In this document: positions 21,037 to 35,200 of the stretch, piece by piece
How positions within the stretch are numbered: the first letter of the stretch is position 1
How the letters are laid out: each line of letters starts with the position of its first letter
Assembly: GCA_023053575.1 (NCBI GenBank)
Contig: JAKZAP010000014.1
Location: 14,224,938-14,288,937 of the forward strand
Direction of reading: 5' to 3'
DNA length: 64,000 nt
Source: Branchinecta lynchi
Taxonomy: Eukaryota > Arthropoda > Branchiopoda > Anostraca > Branchinectidae
Translations under genes and position numbers: made by a program
The notes under the pieces: model-generated
Told to the model about the DNA's origin: nothing
The model's database searches: none
Seen by the model: the letters and a program-made list of their open reading frames with translations, nothing else

Positions 21037-21627
21037 AATAACTTTGTTTTTGTCTGGATACATGAGCAAGCAGGCGCCACAAAACGTGATTTCGTCACTG
21101 CAGACGGCGCTTGGGCAGGGAGGCACCGTGGATCGCTACGATTTCTCGGCATTTGGACACGGCGCGCATGTGTTTTAAATTTCTCACAAGAAATATAAAG
21201 TATTTCTGCGCAAATTCGACCAGAGTCAGCAAGCGCTGACAAGAGAATCCCTAATTTGACTAGGAAGTTTGAGTGTTTTCGATACACATTTTTTTTGTAT
21301 CAAATATCCGACAATATATTGCCGAGAACCCCTAAATACTGATATAAACGCTGTCTTCATCTTGCTGCTATTCCAGACAAAACAGAAGCGCCAACTAGCT
21401 CCAAGACAGCAGAGCTCCCAGACACTATGCACAAATCCCATGGGCAGATACAGGGCAGGCAAGCAATATACAGGTATCATCATCTGTTTCAGTTTTCACC
21501 CCTATAGATTCTAGGCCTTTAACGCACTGGAATGGTAAACTATGCCGAACACTCAGGTCACGAGCGTAGTTTCATCTGGCGATGCCCGAACGGCTCTAGA
21601 TCCTTCGTTTCACCTAATTAACTTAAT

Positions 21628-21986
21628 TTAAAGGACCCTTCGTACCGACAATGCCAAAGCCACCTACTTTCGTAATCGGTCTATCTATTCTTAAACCCCG
21701 AGACCCGACTTTTCTACGGTGTATTCTAACCCCTTTAAGGACACCTAACGGATTTTGCCGTATGCCTTAATTCGCCACTTTCGATGCGTATCGTGGTACC
21801 GAAAACTGTTTGCGAGAAGCTCACTCGTCAGAAAAAAAGCTTATCTATATTTGTCCGGGTTTTTGCTAGAAGTCAACGGTCTTAAGGAAAGGGCTGAAGC
21901 CGTCGGTAATTTGTTAAAAGCAAAGCCTAGTTTAAATTATTACAAACAGTGAACAGTGCGATGCGTCTTTTAATGAGAAAGAAAAG
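21628..21986. mobile_element. V-family MITE, copy 1
   Basis: It starts TTTAAAGGACCCTTCGTACC and ends at a decayed GTCTTTTAA. The interior has AGAAGTCAACGG and TAATTTGTTAAAAGCA, shared with copies at 31.2, 50-51, 52.4, 54.8 and 56 kb. TTAA-type termini. Confidence 0.7.
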
Positions 21987-22147
21987 CTGAATTTGTTTCA
22001 GAATATTCCGTCACAAACTGGTAGAAGAACTATAGTTACCTGATAAGCTTGTCGCAATCAAAGACGTTAGTAGTGGAAAGACAGGACACGATAGTGAGTG
22101 CCTTCTAGCGGTCTGTTCTTAAAAACATCACTCTGATAACGATCAAA

Positions 22148-22505
22148 AGTTCTGCCAATTTTTTATTTTTTTTTGTATCTCAACTCTCCTCGCGATTCTC
22201 CTCTAAATTCTCTTATTTCGCGTTTTTTGACTACTGAGATGAAGCCAAAGCTCCTTTTCTTGCGAATTTGCCAGAATAGAGAACGGGGAAAGTTCGCAAT
22301 TCTCCGACAAGTTGCTTCGATAGTCACTTTTCGATTCTCCGTTCTTCTTCCTGGTTGGTCAACAGAAGGCGATTGTTTAACCAGTATAAACAGGTACTAA
22401 TAGGTCGCTAAATTAGTGTTTCTGTCAAAAACGACAATCGAGAAGAGCAAAAACGGTAATTTGTATAAGAATCGAGAACTGAGAATTCAGAAAAAAACTC
22501 AACTA
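22148..22505. mobile_element. J-family MITE, copy 3
   Basis: It matches J copies through CTCCTCGCGATTCTCC, TTGGTCAACAGA and GAGAATTCAG, and ends AAAAACTCAACT. The left end is degenerate. Confidence 0.6.
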
Positions 22506-22744
22506 TTGTCAAACTACACGAGACACGTGTTGTGGTTTGTAAACATTTTTGTTTTTACTGTTACTTTCATCGTTGAAATCTGGACGAGGACCAAACGTTA
22601 GCGGTCGTAGCGGTCAGCGGAGTGTCCTGTCTTTCCTATGCTGTTGTGGTCTTTGGCTGTCAGAAGAAAGTTTCCGATTAGCTAACGAAGATTCTGAACA
22701 TGCTATCAGATTTTTCACATTCAAATGAGCCACAACAGAACAAT

Positions 22745-22960
22745 ACTCTAGATGACTAAGTCCAAAACACGCCATTGATCTTCAGGAAGAAGGAGTAAGC
22801 GTGTCCGTACGACTCAAGCGACTCAAACCCTGTGTCAATTAATCCCCGCGATCTTTGGGCGCAGCTGTGACACCACTTCTGCCTTTCTTCCGCTAGCTAC
22901 CCGGAGAGGCCGGAGATTTTGCATCGTCAAGGAGAGATAGTCATCAAGGGTATACAGACA
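22745..22960. repeat. W-type repeat
   Basis: AGTCCAAAACACGCCATTGA, AAGGAGTAAGCGTGTCC, CAGCTGTGACACCA and GATAGTCATCAAGGGTAT occur in order. The same set occurs inverted at 41040-41250. Confidence 0.7.
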
Positions 22961-22995
22961 GCACGTAGAAGGAAAACATGCACATGCAGCAAAAA

Positions 22996-23001
22996 AAAGG
23001 T
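22996..23001 (-). promoter_or_regulatory. candidate ACE polyadenylation signal
   Basis: The minus strand reads ATTAAA about 48 bases after the ACE stop codon. This common variant hexamer fits a short 3' UTR. No transcript evidence is available. Confidence 0.4.
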
Positions 23002-23048
23002 TTAATCGAAAATAAGAGAGGAAAAGAGAAAAAGCAGAGTTCGAAAGC

Positions 23049-23247
23049 TTAGATATCTTCACAGTGACCGACGTTGTTACCTTTCTTCCAGCCGACTTCA
23101 ACCTTGTTTTTCTTGTTTTCCTCTTTTAGCCACGTTTCTAGTGGCGCGAAAAATTCGCGGAATGCCCCTGCGTCCATCTTGCGGGTACCGGTGCCTAATT
23201 CGAGGATTTCGGGCCAGGGTCGTGAAGCACCAAGAGAGAGCATGGCC
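23049..23247 (-). CDS. Ace: ACE last coding exon
   Basis: The acceptor ends CTAATTTTAG, phase 2 in. It encodes [15 protein letters not shown] and [20 protein letters not shown], then [16 protein letters not shown] and stop TAA at 23049-23051. The SRPW-E-L block is the conserved C-terminal helix region. An AAAG/GTAACA donor-like site inside the tail leaves open a longer spliced form, but none was found. Confidence 0.93.
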
Positions 23248-26200
23248 CTAAAATTAGAAACATACCATGAAATGTTCAACAGTTCGTCATTCCCCCTCAG
23301 ACAATACAAAAAAGACTCGAGGAGGTGGATAGTGGGTGCCCTGATAGAGAATTGTGACAAGACCAAAGGTTTCAGAGGGACCCCAATGGGGAATTTACCC
23401 ATTATTTACCAGGAATACAGGAGATGTATACTTATGTGAACGTTTGTTGACACTGGGCTTTGCCATTTTCATGCAATTGCTGTGTTTAAAGCTAACTACC
23501 AGTTAGCAAAAATAAATAAATAAGGGCATCTGAAAACACCTGAATAGGTATTTGGATCTTCATTCTACCATTTAGCCAAAACTGCACTGTTCACATTAAA
23601 GTAACTGTTCACAAACATATGCCTCTACTGTATTTATTAGGAATATGATCCAGACAATCGGGAAGTTTCCGATCGCCCCCTTCACCGGATCCAGTACGTA
23701 GTTTATGCTGTCTCTGATTCCCGGTTTATCCCAGATTACGAACCGGATTATCGATAAGAGTTCAAACTCACAAAATAATGTCTGTAGACTGCGAATGTGC
23801 ACGTTGGTTAGTTTAGTCTTTATACATATATGTGCCTGCCTGCTCCTTGCATGTACGACGTAGTGAAGTCATCTAAGCATAATGATAAACTCTTGTACGA
23901 CTAATTAACTATATATCAATCGTACAACCGTTTGCATAGCCGCGTCGTACTTGGATAGACCCAACTGCCATGTCTAATCCGAAGTTCTTTTCATTATATA
24001 TTTTTTTCTAGCCGCAATTTCCGGTTTATATCTGACTCCAGTTGCACTATTTATACAATCAGTAAACCAATGGGTCCAAACTTCTCATCGCTTGATATGA
24101 GCAACTCGAAAATTGGCGGTGACTTCCAGAAGTTCAGTGCACAAACTGTCACGCGATCGTTACCGTTGAAATTGTCTACCACTCGGCTCATCCTGCAGAA
24201 GATTCATTAGTTGCGTTTTTGCAGACGCCATGGTATCTGTTACCACGGTAACTGAATCTGCAGTTAGTCTTTTTTGTAGTTACCGTGATATCTGATACAC
24301 GGTTGCTCTGCAAAAACGACTATTGTCGAAATTGCACTTTTCGAAGTTATCCACAAAGAAAAAACTGACATCCAGTTACATTACTAAGTGCTAAACTTCT
24401 TTCTCACCAATTTGATAAAGTTTGATGAAAGTGAGTTGACTTTTCAGATACCACGATCAGTTACCACGGTCGGACCTTAATATCTGAATATCAGATACCA
24501 CGATAACTGGCCAGATACCAGGATAACTGCAAAAAAGCCTTTTGAGCGTGGTATCAGAGACCATGGTATCTGCAAAAACGCAACTATTGTTCCTGGCTTA
24601 CGTCTTGTTTGAAACAAAATTGTTACTCGCCTCTTAAATCCGGCAGTTCAAAACTATATTACTTTCTTACTTTTTATAGCCCCCAATGGATTTCATCCCA
24701 AAATTCCGTTGCTTCCTACCAAACCTAGCATCACTGCGCAGGTCTAAACGGCGACGTATTTAATAAACGAATCGCTTACGACAACTTCTTCCCAGCTTCC
24801 TTGCTCTGATGAATATCGCACTTATGAAGTGGCATTCGTAGTGGGTCCTTGACGTCATACTGTCCTGCCTCGATGCATAGAGCCCTGTGGAACTGGAATT
24901 GTAGGATGTAGGAAACGAAATATCTCAAATATTCCACATTCGCTGCGATATGGTACTTCGCACCAGGGTCGAAATGGTCTGCATTACGCACGGAGGGGGC
25001 CTTGACTCCCTGGTACTCCTCCCTAGAAGATTGAGGATGTGACTATTTTGAGCAATAGTAAGTAAGTAAGTAAACTTTATTACCCATCAAAGTTAAACGG
25101 AAGGTGCGATAGAGTACAAAGAAAAGAAAAGACGTTTGTGAACCTTGCAGCTAATTTACCACAAAGGATTCGGGGAGGCGAAACGCATTCTTGCAGATTA
25201 CGAGTATGCTGTGACGTACTCTTAGCCCGCGGTAGGTGATTAAAGAAGAATAGAAGAACGGAATTGCAATCGCCTGTTTGAGCATTGTCGCGGTTACAGC
25301 GGCGAAATAACGGCCAACTTGCTTCTAAACTTAAAACAAATTAAAACTACCTGCGATGACACGGATAAAAGCTATGTGGCTGGCGATAAAAGCTGTGTGT
25401 CAGAACTCAGAAATTTCATAACAGATACCACGAGGATGCGCGTTTAAACAGATAATGCGTAACAGATAACACTTCGGATGTCTTCGGATAAGTAATTAAT
25501 TAATTAATATCTGTTGCGTTTATGCATGAAATGTTATGCATAACAAGCTTTGTTAGGAAGAGCCAAAAAAGTATCTACTGACTTAATTCCTTATTGTCAT
25601 GATGTCGAAAACTCAGCAAATACTTTTTAACTATTTTTGGTTCTTCCTGATGGTAACGCTTATTATGCATAACATTCTGAAACACAACAGATAGCATCCG
25701 AAGTGTTATCTGTTATGAAACTTCTAACAGAGTAGTTGTGAGAAGACATTGGCCTTTCTAGAAACGCTTCACAAACACTTCCATTGGAGGTCGTAATTAT
25801 TCTATCAATATTTTGAGAAAGTCCCTGAATAACCTCAAAGCCGAACGAATTTTTAAGGAATAAACTTTCAAAGGCCCAAAACCTTTCTAGGTGTTATTGT
25901 TCACCTTACGAACTAAGCTTATTCATATCTAACGACAAATAAATCATAACTTAAGGCGAAACATTTGCGTAGCTTTCTGCTGAATCTGATCAGTTGTATG
26001 GCAGATAGTCTGCCACTTGGACAGAAGACGGTATATTGAGAGAGCTAAGGTTCGGCCCGGTACTCATGTGCGACGTGTGGCAGCATGAACGAAAACCTAA
26101 AGCGTTGGATGTGCGAAGGGGAAAGCTTGGGTGAACATAGCTTATAAAATTTAGAAGGAATGGAAGATTGCCGAATGAAGAATCGGTATACCTTCCTGGG

Positions 26201-29200
26201 GTAGGCCTACGGCTGTTTCCTTAATTTTGAACAGTTGATGAAATTCCCCGGGGTGGACCTTGCCACAAGTGTAGGTGTCACTGATGCCAGTAGTAGATCG
26301 TATTTAAGGTTTGAAGCCAAGCTGACCATTCATTACGAAAGAAATAGAAAACCGTGATTTTCGGGTTTTTTTCTTGATCAGCTAATTATCCCTCTATGAT
26401 GATGTGCGAGGGATAAATATAAATTCGGATATTTCGGTTGCACTTCCGGCAAACCGTCCTCAGCGAAAAACATAACAAAACTAAATCATAAAATCCACCA
26501 CAATCATAACAGGAGAACGATGCGGAACCAACAGACAATAAGACGAGATGTAACTAAAAACCAGAAGAAAACGGTGCGGATGCAGATAAAAATAAAATAA
26601 CGAAAGATAAAATGTGCGTGTTAAAATGTATATGTACAAATCTGTGATTATTTACAATTCTGAGCTCTGTGTATATTTACAATTTACCGTCCGTCTGGGA
26701 AAGCGCAGAAGCTTTCACCCAGAAAACGGCCCACTCGAAAATCCATTATACGTTTGACCACTTTGGATAAAATCTTCCACAAAACTCTGTGGAAGAAAAA
26801 CTCTTTTGTCAAGACCCCCCCCCCCCCGAAAATCACGGTTTTCTATTTCTTTTAGATCGTATTTCAATTTATTTCTGTTTATTTATTATGTATTCGACAT
26901 GGTAATTGGCTCTGAAGTCTTATCTTATCTTAAATATAACCTTTCTCGCAGTAAAAAAAAACTTTTGGGCCGGAATTCCGGATCGGAATTTCTGGACCGG
27001 AATTTCCGGTAACAGTCTTTGCGCTGGAATTCCGGTAACAGTAACAGTGCAGGAAGAAAATCGACGAAGAGAGAGAGAGAGATAGGTTTATTTAGACAAC
27101 ATCGTAGCTGACAGCTAATTTGCGTTGCTTGCCTATACTAAATAACAAACTAACACAAACAAAAAAAGAAAATATCACTCGGCTTTGTTTAACAAATCCG
27201 TAAAAAAAGGTACAAACGAATTTGCGTGGCGGTTCGTTCGCGAAGCTACTGGAACCAGTTTATTTTTGTGACGCGTACGGTTGTTGGGCGGTGCAGTGGG
27301 TGGTAAGATGTCTCGATGCTGGGGTTTAGAGCTAAGGAGAAGGTTGTTTACCTAAGTTTCCACCAATGGCAGTTGTATTCTTCTGGCTTTATTTTTCCTT
27401 CAAACACGTCCCAGCGCCATTTATCCATCAGGTAGGCGAAAGGCAAGAACGTAATCTAGAAATGGAAGAAACACATGAGACTATACACTGTAAAACGTTT
27501 CTCCGAGTAAGGGTTAAAGTTAACTGCAATACTTGCTACTGGGATTAATCTTATCTCTACTGGGATAAGACAAATCCAAATTAGAGATAAGATTACCTTT
27601 TTAGTGACAAGATTAATCCAAGTAGCAAATACTAAAAGATCTTTTTGGGATCCCAAAACGTAAGTGGAGGGATACCTATGACATCGCAAAAGTTGTCCGT
27701 CTGTCCGTCCGTCCGTCCGTCCGTCTGTAAGCACGATAACTCTCGAACGGAATGAGATATTTTGATGAAACTTGGTGAGAAGGTTCGTTGGGTCGTCGGA
27801 CCAGTCAAGTTCGAAGATGGGCTTTGTAGCTCTACATTTAGGGGTGGGGGAGGGGATTGAAATTAAGGGACAAACAAAATATTTTGAAACAGCTAATGTG
27901 ATAGTCGATTATGGGGTAAGAAGACATGCTGAACACGATGGTGAAAACCATTTTGTCATCGGACAAGTAGTTCGCCCGGAATCCGGCCAAAACCGGAAAG
28001 TTTGTTGAAAGTAAAAGTTTTATTTGAAGTTGATTAGATGTTCAATTTAGGGGTAAGAAGACATGCTGAAGACGATGGTGAAAATTATTTTCTCGACGGA
28101 CAAGTATTTCGCCCGGAATCCGGCCCAAACCGGAAAGTTTGTTGAAAGTAAAATTTTTATTTGAAATTGATTAGATGTTCGATTTAGGGGTAGGAAGACA
28201 TGCTGAAGACGATGGTGAAAACTATTTTCTCGATGGACAAGTATTTCGCCCGGAATCCGGCCCAAACCGGAAAGTTCGTTGAAAGTAAAAGTTTTATTTG
28301 AAGTTGATTAAATGTTCGATTTAGAGGTAGGAAGACATGCTGAAGACGATGGTGAAAACTATTTTCTCGACGGACAAGTATTTCGACCGGAATCCGGCCC
28401 AAACCGGAAAGTTTGTCAAAATTAAAAGTTTAATTTGGAGTTGATTGGATGTTCGATTTAGGGCAAGAAGACATGCTGAACACTTATGTGAAAACAAGTT
28501 TCTACCCGGACATGTAGTTCGTCCGGAATCCGGCCAAAACCGGAAAACTGTTGGAAGTCAAAGTTTTATTTCTAGTTGATTAGATAAGCGATTTAGGGGT
28601 AAGAAGAGATGCTGAGTCCCTGTGTGACAATCGTATTTTACCCGGACATATAGTTCGACCGGAATCCGGCTGGAATCGGAAAATTTGTTATAAGCTAAAT
28701 TTCTATTTGAAGTTGATTAGATGTTCATTACTGGGGAAAGAAGATACCCTGATTTCGTCTTTGAGCTTTCTGTTTTCGCCGGACAAGTAGTTCTGGAGTT
28801 TGGCCGGAACCGGGAAATTGGCAGAAGTGGCAGGAAGTTTTCGTCAAAACAGATATGACTTATAGGGGTAAACACACATGCTGAATCCAAATCTGAACTT
28901 GGTTTTCTCAGGTGATTAGCTATTTGGCCTTAATCTGTTTCTGAATTCTAATTGTAAAAATGTTCAAGGAGTCTGGCGAAGACTGGATCTGGCTAAGACA
29001 AGACCCAGTTGTCTGGATCAGATATTGAATTTTTGGGATCCCATCGAAACCTTTGGTCTTGTTTTACAGTGTAGACGTTTTTCTGCGATCCCACTAGGCG
29101 TTTGTGGCTCGGTAATGGCTCGAAAATAGTGTTTCCGCGGTCGTTTGTCTGTCCCAGGAGTGTGTTTTAGTGACCAACAAGATTCTTGTGGCTCTAAAAA

Positions 29201-32200
29201 ACAACTGTCGAGGTGAATTTCGATTTTGTGACTTGAATTTGGCTGGAAATTCAATATTAGCAGCGAAAATATCTAAATAATAAAATCAACTGCTTTGTCA
29301 AGCCTATAGGCATACAACTGTGGATCCATTTTGAACAGAAGGGTAAGGACGCAATCCTGAAGTACCATTTATTGAGATTTTATATGATTTTTTTTTTCAT
29401 TCCGCCAAAAAATTGTGTTTCCGCGAGTTTCAACTTGTGGCTCGACTGTGTGGCGCACAATCCTGTTTCCGCGAGAAACACTCAGCAGTGTGTGGCCCAA
29501 AAATGTGCCACAAAGTCTGATTACCAGTTTGATGTAAGCTAGTAAAGTTTAACCGAATAGGTCTGAGATCCTACAGTTTAGTTACACATCACTTATTCAC
29601 TTAAATAGGCCTCAAAACCCGATACAAATGCGTTACTTCGTTCGTCCGTTATCCATAGACAATCAATTCCATCGAATGAACATATTCTTTTGGACTTGTG
29701 GTACCTCTATGTGTTTTTCCCTCTACGCTTGAAATATTTACCAACTTTAAATGTAAGCCATTGCCGGAAAAAAGAAAGAAAAGTATCAGATTCCTTGCAA
29801 GATATACATCGTAACATCATTTTCCTACTTTCTACAAGCGTGAATTTTCCGAACTCAGCATCTTTAGCTCCTGAAATGTAGGCCTTTGTTGAAATTCAAA
29901 TCTCTCCGCGTCTGAGAGAACTTGGGTTGTCATCAAACAGCGTACACTCTGAGCGTTATTACTAGAGCCCCTGGTGAAACAAGACCAAAGGTTTCGATGG
30001 GATCCCAAAAAGTCAATATCTGATCCAGACAGCTGGGTTTTTTCTTAGCCAGATCCAGTCATCGCCAGACTCCTTGAACATTGTTACAATTAAAATTCAG
30101 AAACAGATTAAGGCCGAATAGCTAATCATCTGAGAAAACCAAGTTCAGATATGAATTCAGCATGTGTATTTACCCCTATAAGTCATATCTGTTTTGACGA
30201 AAACTTCCTTCCACTTCTGCCAACTTCCCGGTTTCGGCCGAACTCAAGAACTACTTGTCCGGCGAAAAAAGAAAGCTCAAAAACGAATTAAGGGTATCTT
30301 CTTTCCCCAATAATGAACATCTAATCAACTTCAAATACAAATTTAACTTATAACAAATTTTCCGACTCCAGCCGGATTCCGGTCGAACTACATGTCCGAG
30401 ATGGTTGTCACATACGGATTCAGCATCTCTTTTTACCCCTAAATCCGTTATCTAATCAACTAGAAATAAAACTTGAACTTCTAACAATTTTCCGGTTTTG
30501 GCCGGATTCCGGGCGAACTACATGTCCGGGTAGAAAATTATTTTCACTTAAGTGTTCAGCATGTCTTCTTGCCCTAAATCGAACATCTAATCAATTCCAA
30601 ATAAAACTTTTAATTTTAACAAACTTTCCGGTTTGGGCTGGATTCTGGGCGAACTACTTGTCCGTCGAGGAAATCGTTTTCACCATCGTCTTCAGCATGT
30701 CTTCCTACCCCTAATTCGAACATCTAATCAACTTCAAATAAAACTTTTACTTTTAACAAACTTTCCTACTTGTCCGATGACAAAATGGTTTTCACCATCG
30801 TGTTCAGCATGTCTTCTTACCCCATAATCGACTATCACATTATCTGTTTCAAAATACTTTGTTTGCCCCTTAATTTGAACCCCCTCCCCCACCCCTAAAT
30901 GTACGGCTACAAAGCCCATCTACGAACTCGACTCGTCCGACGACCCAACGAATCCTCACACCAAGTTTCATCAAAATATCTCATTCCCTTCGAGAGTTAT
31001 CGTGCTTACAGACGGACGGACAGCTTTTACGATGTCATAGGTATCCCTCCACTTACGTTTTGGGATCCCAAAAATATGGAATCCCTTAGATAAGTCAAAA
31101 TATTTCAGTGTATTCAAATAGCAGACGTAAAAATAAGCCGTCTTTTCAGTGAAACTTTAAAGGACCTGTCTTACCTATAATACTAACGAAACCTAATTAC
31201 ATAATCACTCCATATTCTAAACCAGGAGACCCCAATTTCGAACGGTACATTCTAACCCCTCTAACAAAACCACGCTAATTTTCTCACTTGCCGCGTTTTG
31301 CTACATTCGATGTGTATCACGCTGTTGACTTTGTCCGCGAGAAGATTTTTCATCATAAAAACCGGTTATGTAAATTTTTCACGGTTCTCCTACGAGTCTA
31401 AGGGTGTCGAACAGCCAACGTCGTGGATAATTTGTTGAAAGCAGAGCCTAGTCTTACAAGTATTCAATTATAAATTCTAGGAGTTAAAGAGTAAATAGTG
31501 CGAGGGGTCCTTTAATAGTCCGGGCAGGCGAATTATGTTCAGTCCAAGCGAATTATGTTTAGTGATGCTAAACGGATGATCACAAGTTCACTCAATTAAG
31601 CCACTGCTAAAATATGAGTTACGGAATACGAGCTTTAAACATCTCGAAATAGAAACAAGACGTGACATTAAACAAAAAGACGCGCGACGTAAGCTCACAT
31701 TGACATTTTTATTCGTGACGGGGAAAGGAGTGTTAGCTAGAAATCGGAGCTTTAAACTTCCTGAAATAAATACCAAGACGTGAGAGTTTACAAAAAAAAA
31801 CATGTCAACAGTGAAATCTCATTTTCACGTTTGTATTCTATTATAGCAAATTGGGACAGGTTCTTTTCGTTCTGTAAAAACTAAAACTCTCTTCTTTTTT
31901 AATGTATTTCTATGCAACAAAATCTTCTGTTAATATTTGATTGGATATTAAAAGCACTTAATGAAATTTGGCACTGACAGGTCTCATTCAGGTCAAGAAT
32001 TACACAGTCAGAGCATGGAAGCACCGCGGAAACGGACAGAGGATGTTCTATTCCACAGTACAATTATACGTTCTTGATGGGATTTATCAAATTAAATTTT
32101 GTATGGTTGAAGCGTTGAATTTCAGCTTCAACGGATTTTGCACAAGCAGAAGTCATTCGAATCCTATTACTTCTGCAAAACGCCTTGCAGACGAAAGACC

Positions 32201-35200
32201 CGCAGAGCGGCAGTTCAGTTATTAAAATGGTGATGATTGTGTTTATTTCTATTACGCGATTTCTATAAGAAAAAGAGGAAATAGTGCACTAAGAAGAAAA
32301 AAGAGAGACCATTGCGAAGAAAGAAGAAATTTCTAAAATAACCCAAAGGTTTAAATGGGATCCCTACATAGAACATTTACTGGACTTCTTGATCCAGACA
32401 ATCCGGTCCGGCAGATTTCCGGTTTTCGCAAGACCCTGTAAATTACGGCCAAACAGCTAATCCGATACGGATCCAACATACATGTTTATGTATCTCTAAT
32501 AGCAAGAAAATAAACTTCAGAAATGGATTCGCCGTGTGTTATTACCCCTGGTGCTAGAGGTGTACTAGCCAAAATGTTTGGGGGGGAGGGGGCAAGGCAT
32601 TTACCGAATAGCTGGTAATTTTTACCGACTGTTTCTGAAAAAAAAACGACTGTTATCAAGAAAAAAGCGATATTTTTGAAAAAAAATCGGCTGATTTTCA
32701 GAAAAACCGGCTGTTTTCATGAAAAAAAAACTATCTTGACGAAAAATCGCGGCACTTCGCACCGACTCGGTTATTTTTTTTACCAACTGCCCGACAACAT
32801 TGGGGGGGGGGGGGGGGCTTCCGCTGCTCCCCCCCCCCCCCGGTCGTAACGCCCCTGCTGGTGCGACCTCTAATCGACTTATGAATGAAATTTTACTTTT
32901 ACCAAATTTCCGAGTTTTGCCGGATTCCGGGCGAACTACTTGTTCAGCGAGAAAACAAGTTCCAGATATAGATTCAGAATGCCCGTTTACCCCTGGATCG
33001 AAGGTCCAAACAACTTCTGTTTATTCCTCCTAACTTTCCGGTTTTGACAGGACGAACTAGTTGTCCGGCGACAAAATAAGTTTCAGATATGGATTCATTA
33101 TGTCTCCTTACCCCCAAATCGACTATCTCATTTGCTTTAAAACTACTTTTGTCGTCCCTTAATTCGAAACCCCTCCCACACCCCTAAATATACCACTACT
33201 TCGAACTTGACCTGGACTTTGAGCCGAAGAATTCGTACACAAAGTTTGAACAAAATATCTCAATCCCTTGGACAGGTATCGTGCGAACAGACGGACAGAT
33301 GGACAAGCTTTACGAAGTCATAGGTATCCCGCCACTTACGTTTTGAAATCTCAAAAAGAGGAAATAGTGCACTAAGAAGAAAGAAAGAGAGACAAATGAA
33401 GAAAGAACGAGAGAATGCGTTAGATAAACATATGACGAAGAATAAGATTCCCTTACTTTTTCCAGAGCAGCGGTGAACAGAGCGTTCAAGTCAGCTTCTG
33501 CGTTATCTGTATAATTTTTCAACAAGCCAATTTTCGCAAGATGCTCTGGAGTTGCCACGGAAAGAGCCAAGGTGTCTCCAACGGCTTCGTGGAATCCTGG
33601 GTTCGCTCCTGTTCGGAACACCTTGGGCTGGTCCTTGTACTGGAGATAATACTGGATATGTCCCATCTCGTGGTGAACCGTGATCAGCTGGTCCATAGAG
33701 ATCCGGGTGCACTGCTTAATCCTAAAGAAGAACAATGATATGAAACTTATTCCTCCCACGACGGGCCATAGACAATCTCAGGTACGAACCCCGAACGAGT
33801 CTTTCCTTTTTCTATTTGTATTCCGGAGGAACGATTCATTCATTTATCTATTTATTGGGATTATTTAATACGGGTCCGACCTAGTATCCCTGCTGACCCC
33901 CCAGTGATCAATTTGTATTCTTGTAAAGCGACCTGAACCAGCAATTTAAAAAAAAAAAAAAAAATTCTCGACCCTGCTCAAAGGTGTCGGCTAAATTTTA
34001 TCGTAATTTCATACAGTCATGACGTAAATAGTGACGTAAAGTGACTGAGGACTCAACATAGTGTTTGAATGTCCCTACTTCGTTTTTTAAATGTGAACGC
34101 GACCGGCGCTTCGCTAGCCGCTCGGCTCTCTATGTATATAAAAATATACATTCACCGATAGGAATAAACTACAATTTTCGTTATCCGGCATATAAAAGTT
34201 GAAATGAGTGTGGCGCCACAGTCGTATGGAATTCCTATACAGCTTAGTTTAGACCTGCTCAAATCATTTTTTTTCCAAGTGTTCCAGCAATTCATTTTAT
34301 TATTTTCAACTTAAAATCCAGAGCAGGAGTTATCCCTATCGAGACCCCTAGGCAGTCGATATTCAGGCCCCCTTACAAATTGTCTCATCGTGAGATGAAT
34401 GAAATGAGTGTGGCGTCATACTTGTATGGATTTCCGATGCAACTTAGTTTAGACCGAGGTTTAGACCTGCTCAAATCATTTTTTTTTCAGTGTTCCAACA
34501 ATTCATTTTATTATTTCAACTTTCAATCTAGAGCAGGAGTTATCCCTATCCCCTAGGCAGTTGATATTTACGCCCCCCTTACAAATTGTCTCATAGTGAG
34601 ATGAATGAAATGAGTGTGGCGTCATACTTTTATGGATTTCCGATACAACTTAGTTTAGACCTGCTCAAATAATTTTTTTCACAGTGTTCCAACAATTCAT
34701 TTTATTATTTTTCAACTTTCAATCCAGGGAAGGAGTTATCCCTGTTGCCCCCAGGCAGTTGATTTTGAGGCCCCCCTTGCAAATTGTCTCATAGTAGTGT
34801 GCAAGTCAACACTAGGCGCAGTTGACCATCAACTACCATACATGAGGAAGATGTAACTAATGCCAAACAATTCTTGACTATATCTTTCTTTCAAGACCAA
34901 GTGAATATTATTTTGAATTACAATAGGTACATTAGGCATTTAGTAATACGGCACTGCTTTGTAATTTATTTTGTTAAAATCATCTGTTGGCAGAATACTG
35001 ATATAAAAATATGATACGATCCCGTTTATATCCCGGTAAATCCTCAACCCTTAATAATTAATTTGTTTCAGTAAAAAGTTAACGTTCCTTCAGCTTGGCC
35101 ACAACTTGGTGTTATTATTCTTTTATTTTGTTTTTCGTGTGGAGAGTTTGGTATGGCGTGTATAATTATACGGAATAGAACGAGTCTTTCTCTCTTGTGT

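Noticed and set aside
21377..21473. Exon-like piece with TATTCCAG acceptor and CAG/GTATCA donor on the plus strand between PLC beta and ACE
   Set aside because: The sequence is open in more than one frame and matches no PLC beta domain or other family I know; splice-like strings of this quality occur by chance.
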